The notes under the pieces: model-generated
Told to the model about the DNA's origin: nothing
The model's input: the letters and a program-made list of their open reading frames with translations, nothing else
The model's database searches: none
DNA from: Crocinitomix catalasitica ATCC 23190
GTDB lineage: Bacteria > Bacteroidota > Bacteroidia > Flavobacteriales_D > Crocinitomicaceae
DNA length: 64,000 bases
Reading direction: 5' to 3'
Assembly: GCF_000621625.1 (NCBI RefSeq)
Contig: NZ_KK211318.1
Coordinates: 215,907 to 279,906 of the forward strand
In this document: piece by piece, positions 48,013 to 56,110 of the stretch
Layout of the letters: every line of letters begins with the position of its first letter
Position numbering within the stretch: the stretch's first letter is position 1
Program-made: the position numbers and the translations under genes

Positions 48013-48435
48013 TTATTCACAGTGTGCCGCTTGCTGTTTTTCATTTTTAGGTAAAATATAAGCCGATTTTTGTTTTTTCCATCCAATTTTTTGATAAAAC
48101 TCTTCTTTATTTGGTGCTGCTGTCAAAGAAACGAATAAGTAGTCTTTCAATGCGGTCGACAATACATTGACAATTGATTTGCCAATTCCTTGTTTTTGAA
48201 ATTTCGGATGAACAGCAACATCGACTAATAATGCATAATACTGTCCATCATCAACAGTTCGCCCAAATCCAATAATTCGGTCATCCTTGTATACAAAGCA
48301 GGTAAATGAACTTTTAAGAAATGCATTTTGAATTTCTTTAATATCTCTTTTTGCCCATTCTACCAAAGTGAAAAGTTCAACAACTTGATACCAATCAATT
48401 TGATCCATATTGGGGTTCAATTTAGTAATAATCAT
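48013..48435 (-). CDS. GNAT family N-acetyltransferase
   Basis: 140 residues. Acetyl-CoA site LLVDVAVHPKFQKQGIGKSIVN (R/QxxGxG form), preceded by IIGFGRTVDDGQYYAL and followed by VSLTAAPNKEEFYQKIGWKKQ, the common small-GNAT layout. Substrate unknown. First gene of the minus-strand packed set, 13 bp before the sulfurtransferase. Confidence 0.9.
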   Translation of the reverse strand: MIITKLNPNMDQIDWYQVVELFTLVEWAKRDIKEIQNAFLKSSFTCFVYKDDRIIGFGRTVDDGQYYALLVDVAVHPKFQKQGIGKSIVNVLSTALKDYLFVSLTAAPNKEEFYQKIGWKKQKSAYILPKNEKQQAAHCE

Positions 48436-48536
48436 ATTAATTTATTGATGTTTTATTTTTTACAAAAAGTTTGTGTTTCCAAGTTTATTTAAACAACGGT
48501 ATTTATGCTTCAGTAAGTTAGCATTTTTTAATCCAC

Positions 48537-49460
48537 TTAATGCAACCGACCCTTTATCCAATTCACTAAATATTCTTCATCTACGATGGTCCAAGAGTGA
48601 CAACGTCTATCGCCTGCACGGTCGAACCCTTTACCGGTTGTTGTGATTAATTCGACGTTTTCATTTCCTAGTTGTCTTAAAAGAGCCGTAAATGCTGCTA
48701 AATCATACGAATTAATATCATAATAGCTTGCACCTCGTTCTTCTAACCACCAATCTATATCTGGTTCATGGAATAAAATAATAGCTGTAGATTTTAGATA
48801 AACAGCATTGCCTCCCAAACTATCTGAATGGGTGAAGACTGATCCGCTTTTATAGCCTTCGTAATTTTCGTCTGGTCCACCTCCGAATAATTTGTGAAAG
48901 ACTGGCGGCATAAAATCGGCCTCTTCTAACATTCCAGCTTTAAAGTTTTGTCTGTGTGCTGCAATTGATGTATAAAAACGCGCCAAATCTAATGGAGAGT
49001 CGACTGCAAAAGCGCCGTTGATATTGATCGTAGATTTTCCTTGAGCGCAATATTCGGCATAACGCAAAGCGCGTGCACCACTGGCTGAAATTCCACCAAT
49101 AAAAATATTGTCAGCTGGAATGTTGTGCTCATTTACTACTTCTAGAATCATCTCATCTAAACGTTTTATAGTAAGATCGGATTCGAATAATTCGGGAAAG
49201 GAATTGGAAGTATTGGTATAAAGTGTCATCAAACCAGCTTGCGAACAAAGTTGTTGGAATTGATAGGGGGATTGTCGTGCTGTATCAGGGAGATTGGTAT
49301 AATCTCTAACAACCAATCCACGAATGTTTTTTGTTTCAGGGTATATTTTGAGGTAACAATTGAAAGTGCTGTCTTTTGGGTTCTTGTATACATATTCACT
49401 GGTTTGCCCATATATAATTGTAGTCAAGAATAAGAAAAAAAAGAGGTTGAATAATTTCAT
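48537..49460 (-). CDS. Exported alpha/beta-hydrolase-fold esterase-like protein
   Basis: 307 residues with signal peptide MKLFNLFFFLFLTTIIYGQ. The nucleophile elbow IFIGGISASGARALRYAEY places Ser125 in G-x-S; a late Asp region (HEPDIDWWL) and His in RRCHSW near residue ~289 could complete a triad. This suggests an esterase or peptidase acting outside the cytoplasm. Exact family not recognised. It lies about 100 bp upstream of the packed set and may be separate. Confidence 0.78.
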   Translation of the reverse strand: MKLFNLFFFLFLTTIIYGQTSEYVYKNPKDSTFNCYLKIYPETKNIRGLVVRDYTNLPDTARQSPYQFQQLCSQAGLMTLYTNTSNSFPELFESDLTIKRLDEMILEVVNEHNIPADNIFIGGISASGARALRYAEYCAQGKSTININGAFAVDSPLDLARFYTSIAAHRQNFKAGMLEEADFMPPVFHKLFGGGPDENYEGYKSGSVFTHSDSLGGNAVYLKSTAIILFHEPDIDWWLEERGASYYDINSYDLAAFTALLRQLGNENVELITTTGKGFDRAGDRRCHSWTIVDEEYLVNWIKGRLH

Positions 49461-49645
49461 TTTCGTGATTTAATATTGACCTAAATTAACGAATAGAAAA
49501 GTAGGTAGTTCTAAGGACTGATAGAATATTGATTTGATTAACAAATTTTATTACTTATTAATCAATGAATTAATGGATAATTGATTTGACGACTTCAATT
49601 AATAATTTTGAATTCACTAACGGTTTTAACAACTAAAAATTCTAC

Positions 49646-50362
49646 CTAAGCCACATTCACATTAAACAAATACCCCACCAATGCTGTCAATCCCATCGCT
49701 ACTGTTCCCCAAAACGTAATTCGAATGATGGCTTTACCCATACTTGATCCTCCCGTTCGAGCGGCTAATGCTCCTAATAAACCAAGAAAAAGGATGGCAG
49801 AGATGTATAGTGCCAATTCCATGTTTTGAAGCGGGTAGAAGAGGACGACTAAAAAAGGAAGCAATCCTCCAACAGTAAAAGATGTACCTGAAGCAAAAGC
49901 TGCTTGCATTGGTTTCGCTTGACTGACTTCATTAATCCCTAGTTCATCTCGAACGTGTGCCGCCAAAGCATCATGTTCAGTCAGCTCTTTTGCAACGACA
50001 AGCGCGGTTTCTTTTTTAAGTCCTCTTTTTGCGTAAATATCTGCTAATCGTTGAAGTTCTATCTCTGGCATGGTTGCCAATTCTTCTTTCTCTCTTTCAA
50101 TATCAGCATTTTCAATGTCGGTTTGTGAACTGACAGAAACATATTCTCCCGCCGCCATTGATAAAGCGCCAGCAACAAGGCCAGCTAAAGTAGCTAGTAC
50201 AACAGGTTCTCTAAAATCACTTGCAGCGGCAACACCCACAGCAATACTCGCCGTTGATAAAATTCCATCATTTGCACCAAGAACAGCAGCTCTTAACCAA
50301 TTGCTTTTATGAATATAATGATTGTTTAAATAATCGTCTAATTCGTCTGTTTCATTTGCCAT
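49646..50362 (-). CDS. VIT1/CCC1 family metal transporter
   Basis: 238 residues with about five transmembrane segments. NWLRAAVLGANDGILSTASI in the first helix, and AGALSMAAGEYVSVSSQTDIE followed by the Glu-rich metal-binding segment ENADIEREKEELATMPEIEL, are family signatures; the second pair of helices lies at ~155-235. The family moves Fe2+ or Mn2+ out of the cytoplasm or into compartments. Single gene; no metal box is seen upstream. Confidence 0.95.
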   Translation of the reverse strand: MANETDELDDYLNNHYIHKSNWLRAAVLGANDGILSTASIAVGVAAASDFREPVVLATLAGLVAGALSMAAGEYVSVSSQTDIENADIEREKEELATMPEIELQRLADIYAKRGLKKETALVVAKELTEHDALAAHVRDELGINEVSQAKPMQAAFASGTSFTVGGLLPFLVVLFYPLQNMELALYISAILFLGLLGALAARTGGSSMGKAIIRITFWGTVAMGLTALVGYLFNVNVA

Positions 50363-50465
50363 GGTTAAGATTATTAGCTGTGAAAAGCAATGTTTGAGTA
50401 AAATTAGAAAATTTCTAGGCTTTTAAAATGTTAAAGACAATTTAGAAGAATTCTAAACGAATGAA

Positions 50466-51230
50466 TTAATTCCAAATTTCGTTGGCAGCAGTCAAAATAA
50501 TTGGTTCTTTATCTGTCACTAAGATCGTATGTTCATGTTGGGTGATAAATCCTCCTTTATTACCAACTAATGTCCAACCATCGTTTAGCTCAACAGCAAT
50601 AGTCGATTTCGTCGCGATAAATGTTTCAATTGCTACCGTTGTATTCTTTTTGAATCGCTCTCTATTCGATCGAACACGGTAGTTGAGAATGTTTTCTGGT
50701 TCTTCATGTAAACTTCTGCCAACACCATGACCCGCCAAGTTTTTAATGACTTTTAGTCCTGATTTTTTCGCTTCAGATTCAATGATATAACCTATGTCTG
50801 CAATTTTCACACCGCCTCTAATTTGACGGATCGCTTTGCGTAGAATATCTTTAGAGGCATCTACCAATGGCTGGTGGTTGTGAATATCTTCACCCATCAC
50901 GAATGAACCACCGTTGTCTGACCAAAAACCATCTAATTCAGCGGATACATCAATATTAATGAGGTCACCTTCTTTTAGAATTTTAAAAGCAGATGGAATT
51001 CCATGAGCACCTTCTTCATTTACACTAATACAAGTAAAACCTGGGAATTTATAAGTCTCGTATGGGGCAGATTTGGCTCCATAACTTTTTAAAATATCTC
51101 CACCAAAATCATCCAATTCTTTTGTTGACATACCAACCTTGGCATATTCACGCATCTTTTTTAGCGTAGTCGCAACGACTGTACTAATTTTTTTCATTCC
51201 TTCTAATTCAGATTCTTTGGTGATAGACAT
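50466..51230 (-). CDS. map: Methionine aminopeptidase, type I
   Basis: 254 residues. It removes the initiator Met from nascent proteins, with two metal ions. Ligand motifs: INIDVSAELDGFWSDNGGSF (the two Asp), GHGVGRSLHEEP (His), VAIETFI (Glu) and TQHEHTILV (Glu). FTCISVNEEGAHGIPS is also typical. No SH3/zinc extension at the N-terminus. It is not beside secY or infA as in many genomes, so it may be a second copy. Confidence 0.95.
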   Translation of the reverse strand: MSITKESELEGMKKISTVVATTLKKMREYAKVGMSTKELDDFGGDILKSYGAKSAPYETYKFPGFTCISVNEEGAHGIPSAFKILKEGDLINIDVSAELDGFWSDNGGSFVMGEDIHNHQPLVDASKDILRKAIRQIRGGVKIADIGYIIESEAKKSGLKVIKNLAGHGVGRSLHEEPENILNYRVRSNRERFKKNTTVAIETFIATKSTIAVELNDGWTLVGNKGGFITQHEHTILVTDKEPIILTAANEIWN

Positions 51231-51271
51231 AATTCGAATATTTAATTTGTAAACCGAATTGTAAAATTAAT

Positions 51272-51306
51272 TAAAAAATAAAACCCCATTGCATAAGCAA
51301 CAGGGT
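51272..51306 (-). terminator. Rho-independent terminator of the M43 protease gene
   Basis: On the minus strand ACCCTGTTGC and GCAATGGGGT pair over 10 bp (two G-U) with a TTAT loop, followed by TTTATTTTTTAA. It lies 31 bp after the protease stop codon. Confidence 0.8.
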
Positions 51307-51337
51307 CGTACGAATAATTAGTTGTTTCTAATTATCT

Positions 51338-52771
51338 TTATTCTTTAACAATCTTAGTTCTTAAAATACTGTTTTCATTTGCGACCTCTATGATATATGT
51401 TCCCGTAGCCAAGTCAGAAACATTAATCCTAGTACTGTTTAACTCACCAGAAATAACAATTTTACTCGAAAGGTCAAAGATTTTAAAATTCGAATAGTTG
51501 GATGCGTTTTCAATATGTATTTCAGTCTTGAAGGGGTTCGGATAAATATTTAAATGGTCGAATTTAGACAGATTGTCAATATTTGCTGTAGAAATGGTTT
51601 CTGCAAGAAATGGGCGGTTGATCTCTAGCACTGTTCTCATGACATCTGCTTGACCAATGGTGAACGAGTTTTGGCAATTACCTCTAGAGTAATCCATATA
51701 ATTCTCAACCATATTTTTCAAGTCAGTACCACCAATATCATCTATACATGAATTTGCAGCATGACTACAGGTCCAATTACTTGAATTATTGCTATTCGGC
51801 GTATCCAGAATAAAATCATCCGCTGTGCAATCTCCATCTCCCCAAATATGTCTTAAGCCTAAGTAATGTCCAACTTCATGAACTAATATTTTACCAGTAG
51901 TAACAATGCCGTTATAAGCAGCATATGGAGCTGGTAATCTATTTTGATTATTACTTCCCACATTAACATAATGTATTAATACACCTTGTTCGAATTCAGC
52001 TAATTCAGTAAGTAATTCTTCAGGCCAGTTTTCATGATCGAGTGGAGGTGTTGCTAATGCAAAATAGACCAACTCTTCTATATCTCCGAATTCTGGTTCA
52101 AATATTCGTAAATCACCGCTCCAAATATTTAAATATACTTCTGTGTCCCAAGCGTCAGAACCTCCTAAGGACAGTTCTGTTAATCTGAATAAATTATAGT
52201 ATAAGCTATCGCCAACCCAAGTGGCAATCTCATCTGATTCACCAGGCCCGTATGGTAAAATGCCACCAAAATTTTCCACATCAGTGGCTGTTCGTGTTAT
52301 ACCATTGGTAGCGGCTCCAAAAGGGTCAACTTCTGCAAGTCTGAATTCAATTTTAGTATCACCTACAAGTTCAATAAATTCAGATCTTGTTTCTGATGCA
52401 TCAGCATTGGTGCGTCTAAAGCATTCGTTTAATATTTCAATTTGATTGTATATAATCGAATCAGGTAAATTCTCGTCCTCTCCATTGTATACAACGTGAA
52501 AAACCACAGGTATTACAAGTAAATCTGCATATTCTCTGTCATCTTTATGAATCTGAACTAATCTTGTTATTTTTTCCATGAATTCATCTGATAAATCAAC
52601 TAAATCAGCGGTCTCTGTTTGTATGTTTTGCATGAAATTAAAACTTCCACAGCTAGGATATGAAGCCGAAATTTCAAGGTCATTTAATCCCATTATCGCA
52701 CCTTGTCCATTAGCTTTAGTCGAAAAAAAGATGATCATGTTGAGAATCATCAAAATATTAAAGTATTTCAT
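51338..52771 (-). CDS. Secreted M43 (pappalysin-like) zinc metalloprotease with T9SS type A sorting domain
   Basis: 477 residues. Signal peptide ends near KANGQ (residue ~23), then a propeptide-like region and a catalytic domain (~90-380). The zinc site is HEVGHYLGLRHIW (first His at 298), and the Met-turn is VENYMDYSRGNCQNSFTIGQ, both standard for M43. The C-terminal ~75 residues (LNIYPNPFKTEIHIEN to NSILRTKIVKE) are a type A sorting tail. It should be an extracellular protease. Transcribed alone with its own promoter and terminator. Confidence 0.95.
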   Translation of the reverse strand: MKYFNILMILNMIIFFSTKANGQGAIMGLNDLEISASYPSCGSFNFMQNIQTETADLVDLSDEFMEKITRLVQIHKDDREYADLLVIPVVFHVVYNGEDENLPDSIIYNQIEILNECFRRTNADASETRSEFIELVGDTKIEFRLAEVDPFGAATNGITRTATDVENFGGILPYGPGESDEIATWVGDSLYYNLFRLTELSLGGSDAWDTEVYLNIWSGDLRIFEPEFGDIEELVYFALATPPLDHENWPEELLTELAEFEQGVLIHYVNVGSNNQNRLPAPYAAYNGIVTTGKILVHEVGHYLGLRHIWGDGDCTADDFILDTPNSNNSSNWTCSHAANSCIDDIGGTDLKNMVENYMDYSRGNCQNSFTIGQADVMRTVLEINRPFLAETISTANIDNLSKFDHLNIYPNPFKTEIHIENASNYSNFKIFDLSSKIVISGELNSTRINVSDLATGTYIIEVANENSILRTKIVKE

Positions 52772-52802
52772 ATCTAATTATTTAAGATAAATTATTTGAA
52801 TA

Positions 52803-52810
52803 CAAAAATA
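52803..52810 (-). promoter_or_regulatory. Putative -7 element TATTTTTG of the M43 protease gene
   Basis: Minus-strand match to TAnnTTTG, giving a leader of roughly 25-30 nt. A TTT about 19 nt upstream may act as a poor -33 box. Confidence 0.4.
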
Positions 52811-52860
52811 AAGCCTGCATAATACGGAAAATTGGAAATTTGGGACAATGCTTAAATTAG

Positions 52861-53706
52861 CTAACTAAATGTCCAATAGGTTCCTTCTTTACCTTGGTCA
52901 GAAATGTTATTAAAAAAGGATTTTGGATTAAAACCTGTTAATTTTTTAAAATGATTTATAAAGTCGGATTGATCATAATAGGAGGTGTCATGTGCTAATT
53001 TGGTCAATGTAGACTTGTCAACAGAGTTTTGAAAATTATCTATCGCTTTCCTGAATTGAATGAGTTTGATATAATCTATTACAGAACAATTCTGATGTTT
53101 TCTAAACAATCTTAATAACGATTTTCTATTGATATTTAAAGCATCAGCTAATTCATCTACCGAGTATTTAGCATCATTTTTAATCAAAATATCTATCGCT
53201 TTTTCAATTTTATCGTTTTTAAAACCAATATAGATGGACAAAAAATATTCATCCAATAGCGCTACTTTTTCGTCAATATTATCTGTCGAGTATATTTTGT
53301 CTAAAACAGGTTCAAACGATGCCTTGAAAATATTGAATTCTAATGTGATTGGGTCCTGTATGAAGTCACTTAAGTTTCCCGGTAGGAATTGATTCAGACC
53401 GAGTGGTTGAAAAACAATACCTATTTTATTAAAAGGGGATTGAATCTGCGCCTTTGCTGCATGATTGATCAATTTAGCAAATCCAAAAAAATAGTTGACA
53501 GGAGAAGGTTTTGTAATAGTAGAATAGGGACCTTCTAACGTAACCGTTGAATTTTTATAAATAGTCATGGCATTTTTATAATGCGGATAATAAAAAAATG
53601 ACTTTTTATGAGATTCGTCGGTAGATTGATCAAAATAATAATAAGCAATATGCTTTTGAAGTAGTTTTGAAGCAGGAGCAGCCGATTGAAATATATTTTT
53701 CATCAA
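52861..53706 (-). CDS. AraC family transcriptional regulator
   Basis: 281 residues. The N-terminal ~165 residues resemble the DUF6597-type cupin-like sensor found in many Bacteroidota AraC proteins (LQKHIAYYYFDQS... GIVFQPLGLNQFLPGNLSDF). The C-terminal AraC DNA-binding domain (~180-275) has SVDELADALNINRKSLLRLFR as the first helix-turn-helix and SYYDQSDFINHFKKLTGFNPKSF as the second. The effector is unknown. Possible targets are the protease downstream or the small membrane gene upstream. Confidence 0.93.
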   Translation of the reverse strand: MMKNIFQSAAPASKLLQKHIAYYYFDQSTDESHKKSFFYYPHYKNAMTIYKNSTVTLEGPYSTITKPSPVNYFFGFAKLINHAAKAQIQSPFNKIGIVFQPLGLNQFLPGNLSDFIQDPITLEFNIFKASFEPVLDKIYSTDNIDEKVALLDEYFLSIYIGFKNDKIEKAIDILIKNDAKYSVDELADALNINRKSLLRLFRKHQNCSVIDYIKLIQFRKAIDNFQNSVDKSTLTKLAHDTSYYDQSDFINHFKKLTGFNPKSFFNNISDQGKEGTYWTFS

Positions 53707-53796
53707 TGAAACAAACGGATTAAAAAGTTAAAAGTTGTAGCACGAAATAATAAAATTGAATATTAAATAAAGAATGGTTCACAAAATCTACGCCAT

Positions 53797-54216
53797 TTAT
53801 AATTTAATTTTTTTTGTAAAAAGTGTAATCGTAAATCCTGTTAAAGCTATTCCAGTGAAAATAACCGGAACGGTGAAGAAGTATTGAACAGATAAGACAA
53901 AGCTCAATAGGCTGACAAATACGTTTAGAATGAGAATATTTCTTGGCAATTTTATTACTTGCGGCATACTTAAAATCATGAGGTTGATAAGTCCATATCC
54001 AAAAAGTAAGAGTCCCATCATTAAACTAAAGCCTTGGTAGAACGAATAGATGTCAATATTACTTCCGAACATCTCTATGGGAAATCCTTTCATTTGTTGA
54101 ATGTAGTTGCTTTGCTGTTCGGTAATTGGGCTGGTTAATACGGCCATTGTATGTCCTATTCCTACTAAAAGGAGCGCCCAACTTGCGAATTTACTAGTGA
54201 TGTTGCCAATCTTCAT
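53797..54216 (-). CDS. Four-helix membrane protein of unknown function, divergent from tetR
   Basis: 139 residues with about four transmembrane segments (~8-26, ~58-82, ~92-112, ~114-132). Resembles small LIC_13387-like or DoxX-like membrane proteins by size and layout, but no motif proves it. Its promoter lies in the 84-bp divergent region with tetR, and twin repeats there overlap its -7 element, so it is the likely TetR target. Confidence 0.78.
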   Translation of the reverse strand: MKIGNITSKFASWALLLVGIGHTMAVLTSPITEQQSNYIQQMKGFPIEMFGSNIDIYSFYQGFSLMMGLLLFGYGLINLMILSMPQVIKLPRNILILNVFVSLLSFVLSVQYFFTVPVIFTGIALTGFTITLFTKKIKL

Positions 54217-54234
54217 ATGGTGTATTTTTAATAT

Positions 54235-54252
54235 TTAGGTCAAAGTTACTAA
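54235..54252. promoter_or_regulatory. Putative TetR operator, copy 1
   Basis: TTAGGTCAAAGTTACTAA, matching copy 2 at 17 of 18 positions and 30 bp from it. The outer TTAG/CTAA ends are inverted, as in a dimer site. It overlaps the minus-strand -7 element of the divergent membrane gene. Confidence 0.68.
54241..54248 (-). promoter_or_regulatory. Putative -7 element TAACTTTG of the divergent membrane gene
   Basis: Minus-strand exact match to TAnnTTTG, wholly inside repeat copy 1, giving a leader of about 20 nt to the ATG at 54216. A TTG lies 22 nt upstream inside copy 2. Confidence 0.55.
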
Positions 54253-54264
54253 TTTATTTATGAA

Positions 54265-54282
54265 TTAGGTCAATGTTACTAA
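54265..54282. promoter_or_regulatory. Putative TetR operator, copy 2
   Basis: TTAGGTCAATGTTACTAA, identical to copy 1 except one base. It ends 6 bp before the tetR -7 element, covering its expected -33 region, and contains the TTG of the opposite promoter. Confidence 0.68.
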
Positions 54283-54288
54283 AATGAG

Positions 54289-54296
54289 TATCTTTG
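54289..54296 (+). promoter_or_regulatory. Putative -7 element TATCTTTG abutting the tetR start
   Basis: Exact TAnnTTTG match with only AAAT before the ATG at 54301, predicting a leaderless transcript. Confidence 0.5.
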
Positions 54297-54300
54297 AAAT

Positions 54301-54927
54301 ATGAAAAAGACCAAAGAGATAATTTTAGATACGTCCTTATCATTATTTAATTCCCTTGGATTGGCTAAAGTGACACTTCGTACAATTGCACAGAAGATGG
54401 AAATCAGTCAAGGGAATTTGAATTATCACTTTAAAAAAAGAGAAGATATTATTGAAGCTTTATATTTTCAATTGGTTGGGAATATTGACAAGAGCATGGC
54501 GAACAATACACAGCTCCAGAATCCTTTTGAATTATTGGCAAATATTTCAAAAACACTCATGACAAATTTTTATGAGTATCGATTTTTTCTACTTGATTTT
54601 GCTCAAATTATGCGAGAGAATGAGAAGATTAAAGGACATTATATGGAATTGTCCAAACAAAGGGAAACACAATTTTCAGTCCTTTTTGAATCATTAGTGA
54701 AACATGGTTTAATGCGAGAAGAAATTTTACCTGATGAGTATAAAAACTTGTATAAACGCATTCAAATATTAGGTGATTTTTGGATCTCTGATGCAGAAAT
54801 TCTCAATTCTAAAATCACTAAAAAGTCTATTTCGACATACGGTGTGATTTTATCTCAAGCTATTTTTCCGTATTTGACGGTAATAGGCCAAAAAGAATAT
54901 ACGGCTGCTATAGGTGAAGTTTTTTGA
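54301..54927 (+). CDS. TetR family transcriptional regulator
   Basis: 208 residues. The N-terminal helix-turn-helix lies at ~10-50 (AKVTLRTIAQKMEISQGNLNYHFKKREDIIEALY). The C-terminal ~150 residues are the ligand/dimer domain with no assigned effector. It probably represses itself and the divergent membrane gene through the twin sites at 54235-54282. The gene is the first on the plus strand here; the mscS set begins 277 bp later and may have its own promoter. Confidence 0.93.
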   Translation: MKKTKEIILDTSLSLFNSLGLAKVTLRTIAQKMEISQGNLNYHFKKREDIIEALYFQLVGNIDKSMANNTQLQNPFELLANISKTLMTNFYEYRFFLLDFAQIMRENEKIKGHYMELSKQRETQFSVLFESLVKHGLMREEILPDEYKNLYKRIQILGDFWISDAEILNSKITKKSISTYGVILSQAIFPYLTVIGQKEYTAAIGEVF

Positions 54928-55006
54928 TTGAATTTGAGGGGGGTATCGAAGATTATTGTAGACTTTTTCAAATTATAAACGCTACATATTTTCTGTTATT
55001 TGACTA

Positions 55007-55031
55007 ATTAACGTGGTTTTCGAACGTTAAT
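55007..55031. repeat. Perfect 8-bp inverted repeat upstream of mscS
   Basis: ATTAACGT and ACGTTAAT flank a 9-nt spacer. No T-tract follows on either strand, so a regulator site is more likely than a terminator. It lies about 175 bp before the mscS start, in the 277-bp gap 54928-55204, which otherwise shows nothing. Confidence 0.5.
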
Positions 55032-55204
55032 AAAAATAAAATTCGAATTTTGATTGCACTTTTAAATCCTTGTCGTATGTTTAACTTTATTAGAGCGGTT
55101 AAAGAAGTCGTTTTAATGTAGGGTAGACTGTTGCTTGTATGGTCTTAAGCGCATTGAGATTCTCAAATTATCACTGTATTTTTTAGTAAAAAATTAGATA
55201 GAAA

Positions 55205-56110
55205 ATGAATAAAATAAAGACCTTTTTGAGTACTTGGCTCAGTGATGAAACTGTGAATAGGATGGCAATTATGCTAGTCGCAATATTATTGGTATATGTT
55301 GTTCTATTCTTCGTGAAAAAGGCAATTGCGAAACATGTAGAAGATCCAAATTTTACTTATCGTACGAAAAAGGTGTCTAATATTTTCGCTTATGTTTTTA
55401 TCCTGATTATAATTCTCTTTGTATTCAGTGATAAACTGGGAAATATAGGCGTGACTGTTGGTCTAGCAAGTGCTGGAATTGCTTTCGCATTGTCCGAAGT
55501 CATTACAAGTTTTGCAGGTTGGTTAAGTATTATGGTGACCAAACAAGTAAAAGTTGGTCAAAGGGTTAAAATAGGAGACTTAAAGGGAGATATTATCGAT
55601 ATTCAAGTCCTTAAAACTACCATTATGGAAATAGGTGATTGGGTGAATGGTGATTTGTATAATGGTCGAATAACAACTTTGTCGAATAGTTTCGTCTTTA
55701 AAGAACCGATTCAAAATTACTCGGCTGATTATCCTTTTTTATGGGATGAAATAGAAGTGCCTTTACGAACGAATAGTGATTTTAAATTGGCGAAAGAATT
55801 GTTCAAGAATATCACCAATGAGGTTTGTGGGGAATTTGCCGAGAAATCTAGTCAAGTATGGCAAGAAATGCACGGTAAATATAAAATTGAAAATGCACAA
55901 GTCGAACCTATGATCACGATGCGTTTTGATGAAAATTGGATCACTTTCACCATTCGTTTTATTGTTGATTATACAAAGAGAAGATCAACAAAAGACATTC
56001 TTTATACACGATTACTCGAAGAAATCAATAAAAATGACGATCTTTTGATGATTGCAACTAGCTCCCTTGAGATAACAACTTATTCAGGTGAACAAAAAGA
56101 TGAAAAATAG
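55205..56110 (+). CDS. MscS-family mechanosensitive ion channel
   Basis: 301 residues. Two or three N-terminal transmembrane segments (~18-38, ~58-80) precede the pore-lining helix region VGLASAGIAFALSEVITSFAGWLSI (~95-120) and the beta domain (VGQRVKIGDLKGDIIDIQ). The C-terminal part continues to ~300. It should release solutes on hypo-osmotic stress, at the inner membrane. It overlaps the next gene by 11 nt. Confidence 0.92.
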   Translation: MNKIKTFLSTWLSDETVNRMAIMLVAILLVYVVLFFVKKAIAKHVEDPNFTYRTKKVSNIFAYVFILIIILFVFSDKLGNIGVTVGLASAGIAFALSEVITSFAGWLSIMVTKQVKVGQRVKIGDLKGDIIDIQVLKTTIMEIGDWVNGDLYNGRITTLSNSFVFKEPIQNYSADYPFLWDEIEVPLRTNSDFKLAKELFKNITNEVCGEFAEKSSQVWQEMHGKYKIENAQVEPMITMRFDENWITFTIRFIVDYTKRRSTKDILYTRLLEEINKNDDLLMIATSSLEITTYSGEQKDEK

